Shown here: positions 1-7,114 of the stretch, piece by piece
Position numbering within the stretch: the stretch's first letter is position 1
Layout: each line of letters begins with the position of its first letter
NCBI GenBank assembly: GCA_025360235.1
Contig: JANYCO010000632.1
Span: 1-11,793 of the forward strand
Length of the DNA stretch: 11,793 nucleotides
Source of the DNA: Cytophagales bacterium
Lineage (GTDB): Bacteria > Bacteroidota > Bacteroidia > Cytophagales > Cytophagaceae
Direction of reading: 5' to 3'
The notes under the pieces: generated by a model
What the model was told of the DNA's origin: nothing
Seen by the model: only the letters and a program-made list of their open reading frames with translations
Database searches by the model: none
Program-made: the position numbers and the translations under genes

Positions 1-600
1 GGACAAATCTATTCAGGAACATCAACAGATAGAACTAGAAAGTACAATTGTTTAATTCGGATCAACAAAGACAGTACTATTAATTTCATTTACAACTGCC
101 ACAACAATGACGTTTATGCTGAGCATTATGGAACGATAAAAAAGGCAAATGATACACTCTATCATATTTCATCGACATTAACCATTGGGCAATATTGTAT
201 GAAAACCTTCGATGAGGATACTCTCTATATTCGACTGGATTCAAGCATTGCCCGCCAACTGGATAAGATAGAAGTCGAGTATTCTGACGGCAAAACAAGA
301 TCACTATATCAGGGATACGACAACCAAGGCAAACCTGTGGAGATGCTAAAAATATCAGTTAATAAAAAACTATTCAATAGAAATAAAGGGACAGATTATA
401 TCAATATTACCATTAACAGAAAGAATGCCGTTTATGGGAATTGGCTTAGATTTAGAATCCCCTTCGGTGCGGCGGCTTCCTTTATAAAGGGACAAAGAAA
501 TGATTTTAATGTGGTAATCAAAAATGGGCAAATGTGGAGTGTTGGAGAGCCTCTCATGCAAACAGGACATTTAAAATTAAAAATGAAAACAGGCACATAA
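1..600 (+). CDS. Hypothetical protein, 5'-truncated by the window edge
   Basis: The reading frame is open from base 1 to the TAA at 598-600, giving 199 residues with no start in view. An internal ATG at 199 could be mistaken for the start, but the 66 codons before it are also open. They read as ordinary protein, beginning GQIYSGTSTDRTRKYNC, so the true start lies outside the window. The visible part is rich in alternating hydrophobic and polar residues (for example INFIYNCHNND, DTLYIRLDS, FNVVIKNGQMW), which suggests a beta-rich, possibly secreted or envelope protein. No catalytic motif, membrane segment or sorting tail is visible, and I do not recognise the family. The gene converges on gpmI, with a shared terminator hairpin between them. 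Coding is well supported; function is unknown. Confidence 0.75.
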   Translation, partial: GQIYSGTSTDRTRKYNCLIRINKDSTINFIYNCHNNDVYAEHYGTIKKANDTLYHISSTLTIGQYCMKTFDEDTLYIRLDSSIARQLDKIEVEYSDGKTRSLYQGYDNQGKPVEMLKISVNKKLFNRNKGTDYINITINRKNAVYGNWLRFRIPFGAAASFIKGQRNDFNVVIKNGQMWSVGEPLMQTGHLKLKMKTGT

Positions 601-638
601 AAAAGTTAACCATCCGACAGCTCTAAGCCATCGGAGGG
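597..638 (-). terminator. Intrinsic terminator of gpmI
   Basis: An imperfect hairpin spans 610-638. Its arms are CC, TCCGA and GCT, pairing with AGC, TCGGA and GG around a 3-nt loop (623-625), with a 1x1 and a 2x2 internal mismatch. Read on the minus strand it is followed by TTAACTTTTTT, the expected U-tract, so it should end gpmI transcription. On the plus strand no T-run follows the stem, so for the 1-600 gene it would act weakly at best. Confidence 0.65.
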
Positions 639-645
639 TTGAGAA

Positions 646-2169
646 TTATAGTAGCGAAACCCCAGTCATCTCCGCAGGTTTCTGCACACCCATCAATTCA
701 AGAATGGTAGGGGCAATGTCACCAAGTTTACCGTTTTTAATTGGTTTGTGATATTCTTTGTCTATAAGAATACAAGGGACAAGATTGGTAGTATGTGCCG
801 TGTTTGGTGTACCGTCTTCGTTGATCATCACGTCTGCATTTCCATGGTCCGCAATGACGATGAAGGTGTAGCCGTTTTCAAGTCCTGCGGTAATTACTGC
901 TTCTGCGCAATCGTTGACTACTTCGCAAGCTTTAACAGCAGCCGCAAATACACCGGTGTGGCCTACCATGTCAGGGTTTGCAAAATTAAGACATACAAAA
1001 TCCGGCCATTTGTTTTTTAGTTCCGGAATTATTTTATCACGAATATCAAAAGCGCTCATCTCTGGTTGCATATCGTAAGTGGCAACCTTTGGCGAAGGAC
1101 ATAACAATCTTTTTTCTCCGTTGAATTCTTTTTCACGTCCGCCAGAAAAAAAGAAAGTTACGTGTGGATATTTTTCAGTTTCTGCAATACGAATTTGTTT
1201 TTTTCCAGCACCTTCCAATACTTCACCAAGTGTATTTTTAAGATTGTCTTTATCAAAAATTACTTTTACTCCGGTAAAACTATCGTCGTAGTTTGTAAGC
1301 GTAACGTAATAAAGGTTTAATTTTTTCATTCCCTGTTCCGGGAAGTCTTTTTGGTTTAATGCCAAAGTGATTTCTCTACCACGGTCGGTACGGTAGTTAA
1401 AACAAAGTACCACATCACCTTCTTCGATTACAGCCAAAGGTTTGTCGTCTGTGCCAGTCATTACAGCGGGAAGAATAAACTCATCACCTCTGGGATCTGC
1501 AACATAAGAAGCAGAGATTGCTTCCGCAGCAGATTTATATTTTTTACCTTCTCCTTTTATCATCAGGTCGTAAGCGAGTTTCACACGCTCCCAGCGGTTG
1601 TCGCGGTCCATAGAATAGTAACGACCTATCACGGTAGCAATTTTTCCTGCAGAAATTTTCAAATGTTTTTCAAGATCAGCAACATAAGCTAAGCCTCCTT
1701 TTGGATCAGTGTCTCTTCCATCCATGAAGGCATGAATGAAAACATTCGTTAATCCATTTTCTTTAGCGATGTCGCAAAGGCCTTTCAGGTGTTCAATATG
1801 TGCGTGTACACCACCATCGGAAACAAGTCCAAGGAAGTGTACTTTTTTATTATTTGTTTTAGCATATTGAAGTGCATCTACCAGCACTTTTTCTTTGCCA
1901 AGTGTTTTATCTTTTACGGCAAGATTTACTTTCACTAAGTCCTGGTACACTACACGTCCGGCACCAAGGTTCATGTGGCCTACTTCAGAGTTCCCCATTT
2001 GTCCTTCAGGCAATCCTACCGCAAGACCAGAAGCTTCCAGTTTGCTGTGCGGGTATTTTTTATATAAAGAATCTATAAATTCAGTTTTGGCATTTGCAAT
2101 CGCAGATACTTTAGGATTTGAACCAATTCCCCACCCATCGAGGATCATCAACATTACTTTTTTATTCAT
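646..2169 (-). CDS. gpmI: 2,3-bisphosphoglycerate-independent phosphoglycerate mutase
   Basis: This cytoplasmic glycolytic enzyme interconverts 3-phosphoglycerate and 2-phosphoglycerate using two metal ions (usually Mn2+) and a phosphoserine intermediate. At 507 residues it has the usual full length, and all family landmarks are visible: metal ligand D11 in LMILDGWGIG, nucleophile S61 in GNSEVGH, H122 in GGVHAH, GRDTDP at 151-156, RYYSMDRDNRWER at 183-195, and NYRTDRGR near 258-265. Further landmarks are K333 in ETEKYPH, D400 and H404 in NPDMVGHTG, D441 and H442 in DHGNAD, and H459 in AHTTN. The start is the ATG at 2169; no Shine-Dalgarno is visible, as is usual in Bacteroidota. A 7-nt repeat array lies directly upstream and a terminator directly downstream, so it is probably transcribed alone. 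Confidence 0.97.
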   Translation of the reverse strand: MNKKVMLMILDGWGIGSNPKVSAIANAKTEFIDSLYKKYPHSKLEASGLAVGLPEGQMGNSEVGHMNLGAGRVVYQDLVKVNLAVKDKTLGKEKVLVDALQYAKTNNKKVHFLGLVSDGGVHAHIEHLKGLCDIAKENGLTNVFIHAFMDGRDTDPKGGLAYVADLEKHLKISAGKIATVIGRYYSMDRDNRWERVKLAYDLMIKGEGKKYKSAAEAISASYVADPRGDEFILPAVMTGTDDKPLAVIEEGDVVLCFNYRTDRGREITLALNQKDFPEQGMKKLNLYYVTLTNYDDSFTGVKVIFDKDNLKNTLGEVLEGAGKKQIRIAETEKYPHVTFFFSGGREKEFNGEKRLLCPSPKVATYDMQPEMSAFDIRDKIIPELKNKWPDFVCLNFANPDMVGHTGVFAAAVKACEVVNDCAEAVITAGLENGYTFIVIADHGNADVMINEDGTPNTAHTTNLVPCILIDKEYHKPIKNGKLGDIAPTILELMGVQKPAEMTGVSLL

Positions 2170-2177
2170 GGTATTTT

Positions 2178-2209
2178 TAGATATTAGATAGTAGACTTTA
2201 GATTTTAGA
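2178..2209. repeat. Five-unit 7-nt periodic array (TAGAnnn) in the gpmI leader
   Basis: TAGA begins at 2178, 2185, 2192, 2199 and 2206, an exact 7-nt period. The full units are TAGATAT, TAGATAG, TAGACTT and TAGATTT, then a final TAGA. The array begins 8 nt upstream of the gpmI start codon, so on the minus strand it would lie in the mRNA leader. It encodes nothing recognisable. Confidence 0.6.
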
Positions 2210-2307
2210 ACGGCTCCAAACAGGATGCTTGTTAATTATAAAACAGTTATCCTTTATGATATATTTTCCAGCACCAAGGCAAAGAAACGTTTCAAAAGGC
2301 TAGTTGG

Positions 2308-2315
2308 CAAATATA
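2308..2315 (-). promoter_or_regulatory. Candidate -7 promoter element for gpmI
   Basis: On the minus strand this reads TATATTTG, an exact match to the Bacteroidota -7 consensus TAnnTTTG. No TTG is present at the expected distance upstream, so the match is only half a promoter. Use of it would give gpmI a leader of roughly 130 nt containing the GAAACGTTTC palindrome and the 7-nt array. Confidence 0.35.
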
Positions 2316-2563
2316 TAAAACCATCGCAGTAATATATGCTTATGAGAAGTGATTTTTTGATTCCCTAGATTTCCAAAGATTTTCTTACGTACTTTTTACC
2401 AGATAAGGATCTGTCTTTTTATAAAAACAGCTAAATCATCCCGTTTTGCTCATCTATTCCTATTCTAAAATCTTTTAATTGAGTAATTTTCTTACAATCG
2501 CTATTTTCATTTGAAATTACTGTGTAAAATTGCTCAAGGTAATAATAGTGTAAAACTAAGTAT

Positions 2564-2911
2564 ATGTATAGCAACCTGATTTCCTTTTCTGAAAGCGGCA
2601 TGACGAATGTGGTTGGCAGAAAGCTTCGATCACCAAGGCCTTATTTAAGAGCCAACAGGACATCAGCAGGTGTAACACTAGAGTTTGAAATGGACGGTCA
2701 GGAATCAATTTTGATTTATTCCAAAAGAGGAGAAGAAGAATATGTTTTTCTTAGGGAAATGAGCAGATCCCCTTTTGTGGATGAACGTCCTAATCTTACC
2801 AAATATTCTGAAAACAGGATGTATAAAGCCGTTTTTGCCTCTGATGGAGTGCCAATCGGAGAAGACGATTTTATAGAAATTAAAACAAAAGGGCGCTTCA
2901 GATTTTTTTAA
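2564..2911 (+). CDS. Small fibronectin-III-like domain protein
   Basis: This 115-residue protein has no signal peptide or membrane segment, so it is probably cytoplasmic. Residues about 25-112 read as one small beta-sandwich: RPYLRANRTSAGVTLEFEM, then ILIYSKRGEEEYVFLREM, then SPFVDERP, then MYKAVFASDGVPIGEDDFIEIK. The order of strands, the 'IYSKRG...F' and 'PFVDERP' turns and the 'YKAVFASDG' strand resemble small fibronectin type III-like proteins seen in Bacteroidota. This is recognition by pattern, not alignment. The frame is closed by a TAG at 2546, so the ATG at 2564 is the first possible start; M13 (2600) is an alternative. Its end overlaps the ceramidase-like gene by 14 nt tail-to-tail. 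Its function is unknown; a binding or scaffold role is possible. Confidence 0.6.
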   Translation: MYSNLISFSESGMTNVVGRKLRSPRPYLRANRTSAGVTLEFEMDGQESILIYSKRGEEEYVFLREMSRSPFVDERPNLTKYSENRMYKAVFASDGVPIGEDDFIEIKTKGRFRFF

Positions 2912-4256
2912 GAATTCGCTGAATGATCTCCGTGAAATAAGCCTGATTGTAAGGGCCAAACCAATTCATATCACGTGTTTCCGCTTTATCTTCATCGTAA
3001 TATTTATCTACATTCACATACCCAACGTATGCTCCATTGAAACTGGTAATAACTAGTTTAACCTGCTTTTCTTTTGCCAATTTATTCAGATCAAACATTA
3101 GTTCTCCGGAGAAATCACAAGGCGTACCAATAAACAATACATTACCAATTTTCAGGATTTTTAGTTTAGGGTTATAATTTCCAAAAAGCATATTGAATAC
3201 CCAGGGTCTCACACGCCAGTCTTTGGAGATTTTAAGATGTGGTTCACGTAGTGGTAATTTTAAGACGGCCGAACATATACTGTTTGAAGAAGACAATTTG
3301 ATACTGTCCAGACCATTGTTTATTAGTGTTGCCAGACTATCTCCGTACGCATTAAAATAAGCGTCATTTATAAAGCCTTCTTTTGAAGTAGCAGGTACAT
3401 GACTTCCTACCATTCCTGCTGCATAAAGAGAGAAATCTACTTTCCCTGTCTTTTCTATTTGACTTAACATCCTGCCTGGATAATCACCGGAAACGCAGGT
3501 GTATGCCGCTTTACAGCAATTGGCATGGGCTGAATAGGTGATGAGCGCCGCTTCCTTCCCTGATTTCTTTTTTACTTTAAGCACCCGGATCCAGGGATCT
3601 ACCTTGCTGTCAGACATATTAATTCTGTTTCTTACAAAACGAGCAGCGTTGATTTCCCCCAAACCTATTTCGGCATCTTCAAGACTTGACTGTGCTTCAA
3701 CTATTGAGGCAATGATGGCCGCAACGATTTCGTTTACATAGGCCTCATTGTATTCTCCTGCCAGTACTCTTCCTGCTGGCCCCTCTGCCCATCCTCCTGG
3801 TGCATGGTGCGTATGAGTGGCAGTAAGGTATAGATCTTCATATCGATAGCTCATGTTTTTTGTAAGCGAAAGAAGTTTTTCTTCTACAATCGGAGGGAAA
3901 ATCAAAAGATCTGCAGAAATGAAAGCTACTTTTTTTATACCGTTGTCAAACACAAAGGTTCTGACAAATACAGAGTCATGCACGCAGGTTGTTTTTTCGC
4001 GCAAGCCATAACCGGCCATGACCGGCAGGTAGGAAGGGGTTATATTGATCTTTGCCCAACCTGCTTTAAAGTATGGGCCTCTTTGATGGAGCGTATCCAA
4101 TTGAAATGTATCCAATTGGGTAGTCATCTCTTTGTAATAGGCCATTTCCTTATAAGGAGTCCGGTCTATTTTCTCAATTAAGAATGGAGTCATAACAAGG
4201 CAAAAAATTACCAAGCCTGCCAGAATCCGCAACGTCCATTTGAATGCCTTTTTCAT
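2898..4256 (-). CDS. Neutral/alkaline ceramidase family protein, membrane-anchored
   Basis: This 452-residue protein belongs to the neutral/alkaline non-lysosomal ceramidase N-terminal domain family; known members are zinc amidases that cleave ceramide to sphingosine and fatty acid. Residues 9-27 form a hydrophobic helix after a lysine/arginine-rich start, so the rest should face the periplasm as an anchored domain. Family landmarks are KINITPSYLPVMAGYGLR (69-86), VAFISADLLIFP (110-121), ATHTHHAPGG (146-155, likely zinc histidines), YSAHANCC with H244, SGDYPGRM (256-263), GTPCDFSGEL (377-386) and TSFNGAYVGYV (404-414). Pseudomonas ceramidase uses a glutamate zinc ligand near the penultimate motif; an Asp (D381) sits there here, with E385 close by. 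It is shorter than classical ceramidases of about 650 residues and lacks their C-terminal domain. Actual substrate is not established. The start lies 12 nt past a strong hairpin separating it from yicC. Confidence 0.85.
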   Translation of the reverse strand: MKKAFKWTLRILAGLVIFCLVMTPFLIEKIDRTPYKEMAYYKEMTTQLDTFQLDTLHQRGPYFKAGWAKINITPSYLPVMAGYGLREKTTCVHDSVFVRTFVFDNGIKKVAFISADLLIFPPIVEEKLLSLTKNMSYRYEDLYLTATHTHHAPGGWAEGPAGRVLAGEYNEAYVNEIVAAIIASIVEAQSSLEDAEIGLGEINAARFVRNRINMSDSKVDPWIRVLKVKKKSGKEAALITYSAHANCCKAAYTCVSGDYPGRMLSQIEKTGKVDFSLYAAGMVGSHVPATSKEGFINDAYFNAYGDSLATLINNGLDSIKLSSSNSICSAVLKLPLREPHLKISKDWRVRPWVFNMLFGNYNPKLKILKIGNVLFIGTPCDFSGELMFDLNKLAKEKQVKLVITSFNGAYVGYVNVDKYYDEDKAETRDMNWFGPYNQAYFTEIIQRILKKI

Positions 4257-4268
4257 AACTAAGATGCT

Positions 4269-4312
4269 AGCAGCAGGATGCTAGATAATCTTATATCTAG
4301 CATCCTGCCGCT
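4269..4312. repeat. Strong inverted repeat between yicC and the ceramidase-like gene
   Basis: The arms 4273-4287 (GCAGGATGCTAGATA) and 4294-4308 pair perfectly over 15 bp around a 6-nt loop (4288-4293). After one mismatch (4272/4309) three more pairs extend the stem to 4269-4312. GATGCTAG is also directly repeated at 4263-4270 and 4277-4284. The element begins 3 nt after the yicC stop and ends 12 nt before the next start codon. No U-tract follows in the minus direction, so it is not a canonical terminator. It may protect mRNA ends, attenuate transcription or be a dispersed repeat. Confidence 0.75.
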
Positions 4313-4315
4313 CAT

Positions 4316-5191
4316 TTATAAAACATTCATTCCCTGTTCTTTTATTTTCTCCAGCTCGTCTTTCATTTCTACCACACATTTCTGGATGTTTGCGTCGTTG
4401 GCTTTAGAGCCGATGGTATTGATCTCTCGGCCTATTTCCTGTGCAATGAAGCCAAGCTTTTTACCATTACTGTCGGCAGCTTTCATCGTTTCTTTAAAAT
4501 ATTCGACATGTGTTTTTAGTCTTACCTTTTCTTCACTTATGTCCAGTTTTTCGATGTAGAAAATAAGTTCCTGTTCGAAACGGCCTTTGTCCATTTCAGT
4601 TTGTGAATATTCAGCCACATGTGTTTTGATGCGTTCGCGGATGCCTTCTATACGCTGAGGGTCAAAGGCTTCAACTTTTGTAAGTAAGGCTTCGACTTTG
4701 GAAAGATACTCTAGAAATTTATCGGCCAGCACTTTTCCTTCTGCCAGACGGAACCCTTCAAATTTTTTGATGGCATCCTGGATTACTTTCATGATAAATT
4801 TCCATTCCGCTTCATTATCGTTGAGCTGTGAATCAGTATCCACCACACCAGGAAGATTTAATGCCGAGCGAAAAAGGTCTTCTTTAGAAGCGCCGCATTT
4901 CTCAGCAGTATCAAGTAGTTCGGCGTAATAAAATTTTACCAGGTCTTTATTGATATTTACTTTAGGTTTTACTTCTGTCTTTTGTTTGATCTCTATAGAC
5001 ATGGCTACTTTTCCTCTTTCAACAGAAGTATTCAGCAGATTCCGGATTTCCAGTTCTTTGTCGGCATATTCTTTGGCGAGCCGGAGAGATAGATCAAGGA
5101 ATTTGGAGTTTAGTGATTTGATTTCTACCGTTACCGAAAGCTTGTCGTTCTCAGCGACTGCAACCCCATAACCGGTCATTGACTTTAGCAT
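4316..5191 (-). CDS. yicC: YicC-family endoribonuclease
   Basis: YicC proteins are cytoplasmic endoribonucleases of about 290 residues; the E. coli member takes part in RNA decay. This 291-residue protein matches in length and in both ends. The N-terminal domain opens with MLKSMTGYG, followed by the family-typical VEIKSLNSKFLDLSLRL and SVERGKVAMSIEI. The C-terminal DUF1732-type domain contains the family's closing block, IAQEIGREINTIGSKAND, followed by an amphipathic helix (CVVEMKDELEKIKEQG). The charged central region looks helical. The start is the ATG at 5191. In many genomes yicC is followed by guanylate kinase; here the downstream neighbour is the ceramidase-like gene, 59 nt away with a hairpin between. 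It diverges from purQ across 155 nt. Confidence 0.93.
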   Translation of the reverse strand: MLKSMTGYGVAVAENDKLSVTVEIKSLNSKFLDLSLRLAKEYADKELEIRNLLNTSVERGKVAMSIEIKQKTEVKPKVNINKDLVKFYYAELLDTAEKCGASKEDLFRSALNLPGVVDTDSQLNDNEAEWKFIMKVIQDAIKKFEGFRLAEGKVLADKFLEYLSKVEALLTKVEAFDPQRIEGIRERIKTHVAEYSQTEMDKGRFEQELIFYIEKLDISEEKVRLKTHVEYFKETMKAADSNGKKLGFIAQEIGREINTIGSKANDANIQKCVVEMKDELEKIKEQGMNVL

Positions 5192-5227
5192 ATTTGTTTA
5201 GTTTAAAAGATAAGCGTATTTTTGGAT

Positions 5228-5262
5228 TAGGATTTATGGCTTCTTAGGATTGATAGGATTTG
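5228..5262. repeat. 9-nt periodic array (TAGGATnnn) upstream of yicC
   Basis: Units TAGGATTTA (5228), TAGGATTGA (5245) and TAGGATTTG (5254) are separated by one degenerate 8-nt block (5237-5244). The last two units are exactly 9 nt apart. The array lies 37-71 nt upstream of the yicC start codon. A sister array occurs at 11375-11401, and the two share the 12-mer TGGATTAGGATT. Confidence 0.55.
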
Positions 5263-5281
5263 AAAACAGGGTTTTCTTTTC

Positions 5282-5310
5282 TTGCTTCATAAGGTTAATA
5301 GCTCCTTTTG
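5282..5310 (+). promoter_or_regulatory. Candidate purQ promoter
   Basis: TTG at 5282-5284 is followed after 18 nt by TCCTTTTG (5303-5310), one mismatch from the Bacteroidota -7 consensus TAnnTTTG. Spacing is in the accepted range. The implied transcript start lies about 30 nt before the purQ ATG at 5347. Confidence 0.4.
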
Positions 5311-5346
5311 TTTAATTAATTTTATAAAGGTAAAGAAAATTTAGCA

Positions 5347-6039
5347 ATGAAGTTTGGTGTAGTCGTTTTTCCGGGTTCGAATTGTGATGAAGATCTGGTT
5401 TATGTGGTAAAAAATATCATGGGTCAGCAGGTGGAAAAGCTCTGGCACAAGGACACAGATCTGAAAGGATGTGATTTTATCTTTCTTCCGGGAGGCTTCT
5501 CTTATGGTGATTATTTGCGTTCAGGAGCGATTGCTCGTTTTTCTCCGATTATGGACAAAGTGATTAAACATGCAGAAGGTGGCGGTTACCTGATGGGGAT
5601 CTGTAATGGATTTCAGATCCTTACGGAATCTCATTTGTTGCCGGGTGCATTGCTTAGAAACAACCAAATGAAATTTGTCTGCAAAAATGTTTTTATAAAA
5701 CCCGAACACAACGATAGTCTTATCACTTCAGGTTTAGATCTGAAGAAAGGATATAAAATCCCAATCGCGCATGGCGAAGGCCGCTATTTTGCTGACGAAA
5801 CAACACTAAAATCATTACAAGACAACGGGCAAATTCTTTTCCGTTATTGTGATGAAAATGGGAAAGTGTCAGACGAGTCTAATCCAAATGGTTCTTTGTT
5901 GAACATCGCAGGGATTTGTAATAAAGGAAAAAATGTATTTGGAATGATGCCGCACCCGGAACGTTCGGCGGATCCTATACTTGGTAATACAGATGGAAGG
6001 GCTTTGTTTGAGTCGATACTGTCATTGGTGAAAGCGTAG
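5347..6039 (+). CDS. purQ: Phosphoribosylformylglycinamidine synthase, glutaminase subunit PurQ
   Basis: PurQ hydrolyses glutamine and supplies ammonia to PurL for conversion of FGAR to FGAM, the fourth step of purine synthesis, in a cytoplasmic PurL-PurQ-PurS complex. The 230-residue protein is a complete class I glutamine amidotransferase: it starts MKFGVVVFPGSNCDED, has the GGFSYGDYLRSGAIARFSP segment (49-67), nucleophile C86 in MGICNGFQ, HGEGRYF (142-148), and the triad partners H203 and E205 in MMPHPERSADP. The start at 5347 gives the standard N-terminus. A separate PurQ implies small PurL and PurS subunits encoded elsewhere; neither is adjacent here. No clear terminator separates it from the lipoprotein pair beginning 127 nt downstream, so read-through is possible. 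Confidence 0.95.
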   Translation: MKFGVVVFPGSNCDEDLVYVVKNIMGQQVEKLWHKDTDLKGCDFIFLPGGFSYGDYLRSGAIARFSPIMDKVIKHAEGGGYLMGICNGFQILTESHLLPGALLRNNQMKFVCKNVFIKPEHNDSLITSGLDLKKGYKIPIAHGEGRYFADETTLKSLQDNGQILFRYCDENGKVSDESNPNGSLLNIAGICNKGKNVFGMMPHPERSADPILGNTDGRALFESILSLVKA

Positions 6040-6166
6040 TCAATTATGAATTACGATTCGGCTTGACCGAGATAATTGGTTGGTCTCTGAATCTGGATTT
6101 TTATGGCTAAAGCTAATTCAAGCTCAAAGCTATGTATCTTTCCTCATTTCTTTGTATTATGGTGCT

Positions 6167-7114
6167 ATGAAACACCAGGTACTCTTGTTGCTTTTATTGA
6201 TTTTTAGTTTAACATTGAACTCTTGTAAGTCAAAAAAAGAGGCCAGAGAGTTCTTATCACTTTTCAACGAAACAGTTGTTCTAAATGAAAATTCTGATAA
6301 GGAATGTAAACAGGAATTGCGAATACTTGAAAATAAGGTTGCAGATGGAGGGAGTAAACCTGAAGACACTACGCTTCTATACAAGGCCATAATTTTCGAT
6401 GCTCAACTTTTGGAAATTCAAAACAGCATTAGAAAGTATCAGGATACAATTTTTTATAAGAAACTAAACAAAGATTATAATTTCTTCAACTTTGATACTT
6501 TAGCGTTGCTGAATATTATTTCAGTGGATCCTAACTATTTTAAAACGGCGGAAGCCCAATTCCAGAAGGCAATTCAGGACTATGGGTATAATACCCTTCA
6601 GAAAATAGTTACAGAAAGAAAAAGGCAATTTCAGTTTCTGGAATTTGGAGGAAAGACTATTAATCTAAAACTTCCAGAAGGGCAAACAAAAGCTGTGGTA
6701 ATGCTTCTGATCCTTTCCTCTCTTCAATTAGAAATAAGCGAAATCAGAATTGCATCGATAAAAAGACAATTAGTATTAGTGGATCACAGTATGCGGTTTG
6801 TAGATTTAAAACCTGTAGTGAAAGTGAAAAACAATATAGTAGAAGAAGGGGGAGAAATGTATTCGGCAGAAATATCTTTTGTTGCCTTAGGCCGCACGTA
6901 CGACAAGCTTTCTATGAGCGTGAACGGTTCCCCAATCCCCGTTATTAACGATATCGGCGAAGTAAATTTTATTGTACCACCAGGGAAATACGATGCAAAT
7001 GGACTTGCAAAGAAATTCTGGAAAGGGGAAGTATCTTATAATTTTAAGGGTATTGATACAACGTTTGTTGTGATAAGGGAATATTATGTAAAAAAGAAAT
7101 GTGATGCGAAATAA
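6167..7114 (+). CDS. GldM/PorM-like lipoprotein 1 (domains 1-2 only)
   Basis: The start is taken as the ATG at 6167, because it places a lipoprotein signal at the N-terminus: MKHQVLLLLLLIFSLTLNSC with lipobox LNSC and acylated C20. An in-frame ATG at 6080 would add 29 residues before it and destroy the signal. Residues 21 to about 205 are charged and predicted helical. About 205-311 form an Ig-like beta domain. The segment LPEGQTKAVVMLLILSSLQLEI leading into KPVVKVKNNIVEEGGEMYSAEISFVA, VNGSPIPV and DTTFVVIREYYVKK (to 310) resembles the end of domain 1 and all of domain 2 of GldM/PorM. GldM is the inner-membrane, periplasm-spanning part of the T9SS/gliding motor. The transmembrane helix and domains 3-4 of GldM are absent. 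The 3' end overlaps its paralogue by 11 nt. Role unknown; periplasmic orientation is inferred. Confidence 0.75.
   Translation: MKHQVLLLLLLIFSLTLNSCKSKKEAREFLSLFNETVVLNENSDKECKQELRILENKVADGGSKPEDTTLLYKAIIFDAQLLEIQNSIRKYQDTIFYKKLNKDYNFFNFDTLALLNIISVDPNYFKTAEAQFQKAIQDYGYNTLQKIVTERKRQFQFLEFGGKTINLKLPEGQTKAVVMLLILSSLQLEISEIRIASIKRQLVLVDHSMRFVDLKPVVKVKNNIVEEGGEMYSAEISFVALGRTYDKLSMSVNGSPIPVINDIGEVNFIVPPGKYDANGLAKKFWKGEVSYNFKGIDTTFVVIREYYVKKKCDAK

Larger units (their letters stand above)
2170..2563. other. 394-nt noncoding gap between divergent genes
   Basis: No convincing coding sequence is present on either strand. The gap holds the 7-nt repeat array next to gpmI, the perfect palindrome GAAACGTTTC (2284-2293) and a candidate minus-strand -7 element (2308-2315). 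The part from about 2330 to 2563 is AT-rich, and I see no hairpin, RNA gene or strong promoter in it. The promoter of the 2564 gene should lie here but I cannot place it. Confidence 0.6.

Noticed and set aside
199..600. A 133-residue protein starting at the ATG at 199
   Set aside because: The same frame is open and protein-like back to base 1, so this ATG is internal to a truncated gene.
748..1020. A 90-codon plus-strand frame inside gpmI
   Set aside because: It is antisense to conserved catalytic blocks of gpmI and shows no family resemblance of its own.
4269..4312. The yicC/ceramidase hairpin as an ordinary intrinsic terminator
   Set aside because: No U-tract follows on the minus strand (GCTAGCATCTTAGTT) and the next start codon is only 12 nt away.
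5224..5262. The repeat arrays as a CRISPR array
   Set aside because: The units are 7-9 nt with no unique spacers of 25-40 nt, and no cas gene is near.
6055..6067. TCGG-CTTGA-CCGA hairpin behind purQ as a terminator
   Set aside because: Only four base pairs and no T-run, so it does not support termination.
6080..6166. A 29-residue N-terminal extension of GldM-like lipoprotein 1
   Set aside because: It would bury the lipoprotein signal peptide in the middle of the chain; the ATG at 6167 gives a proper signal and lipobox.
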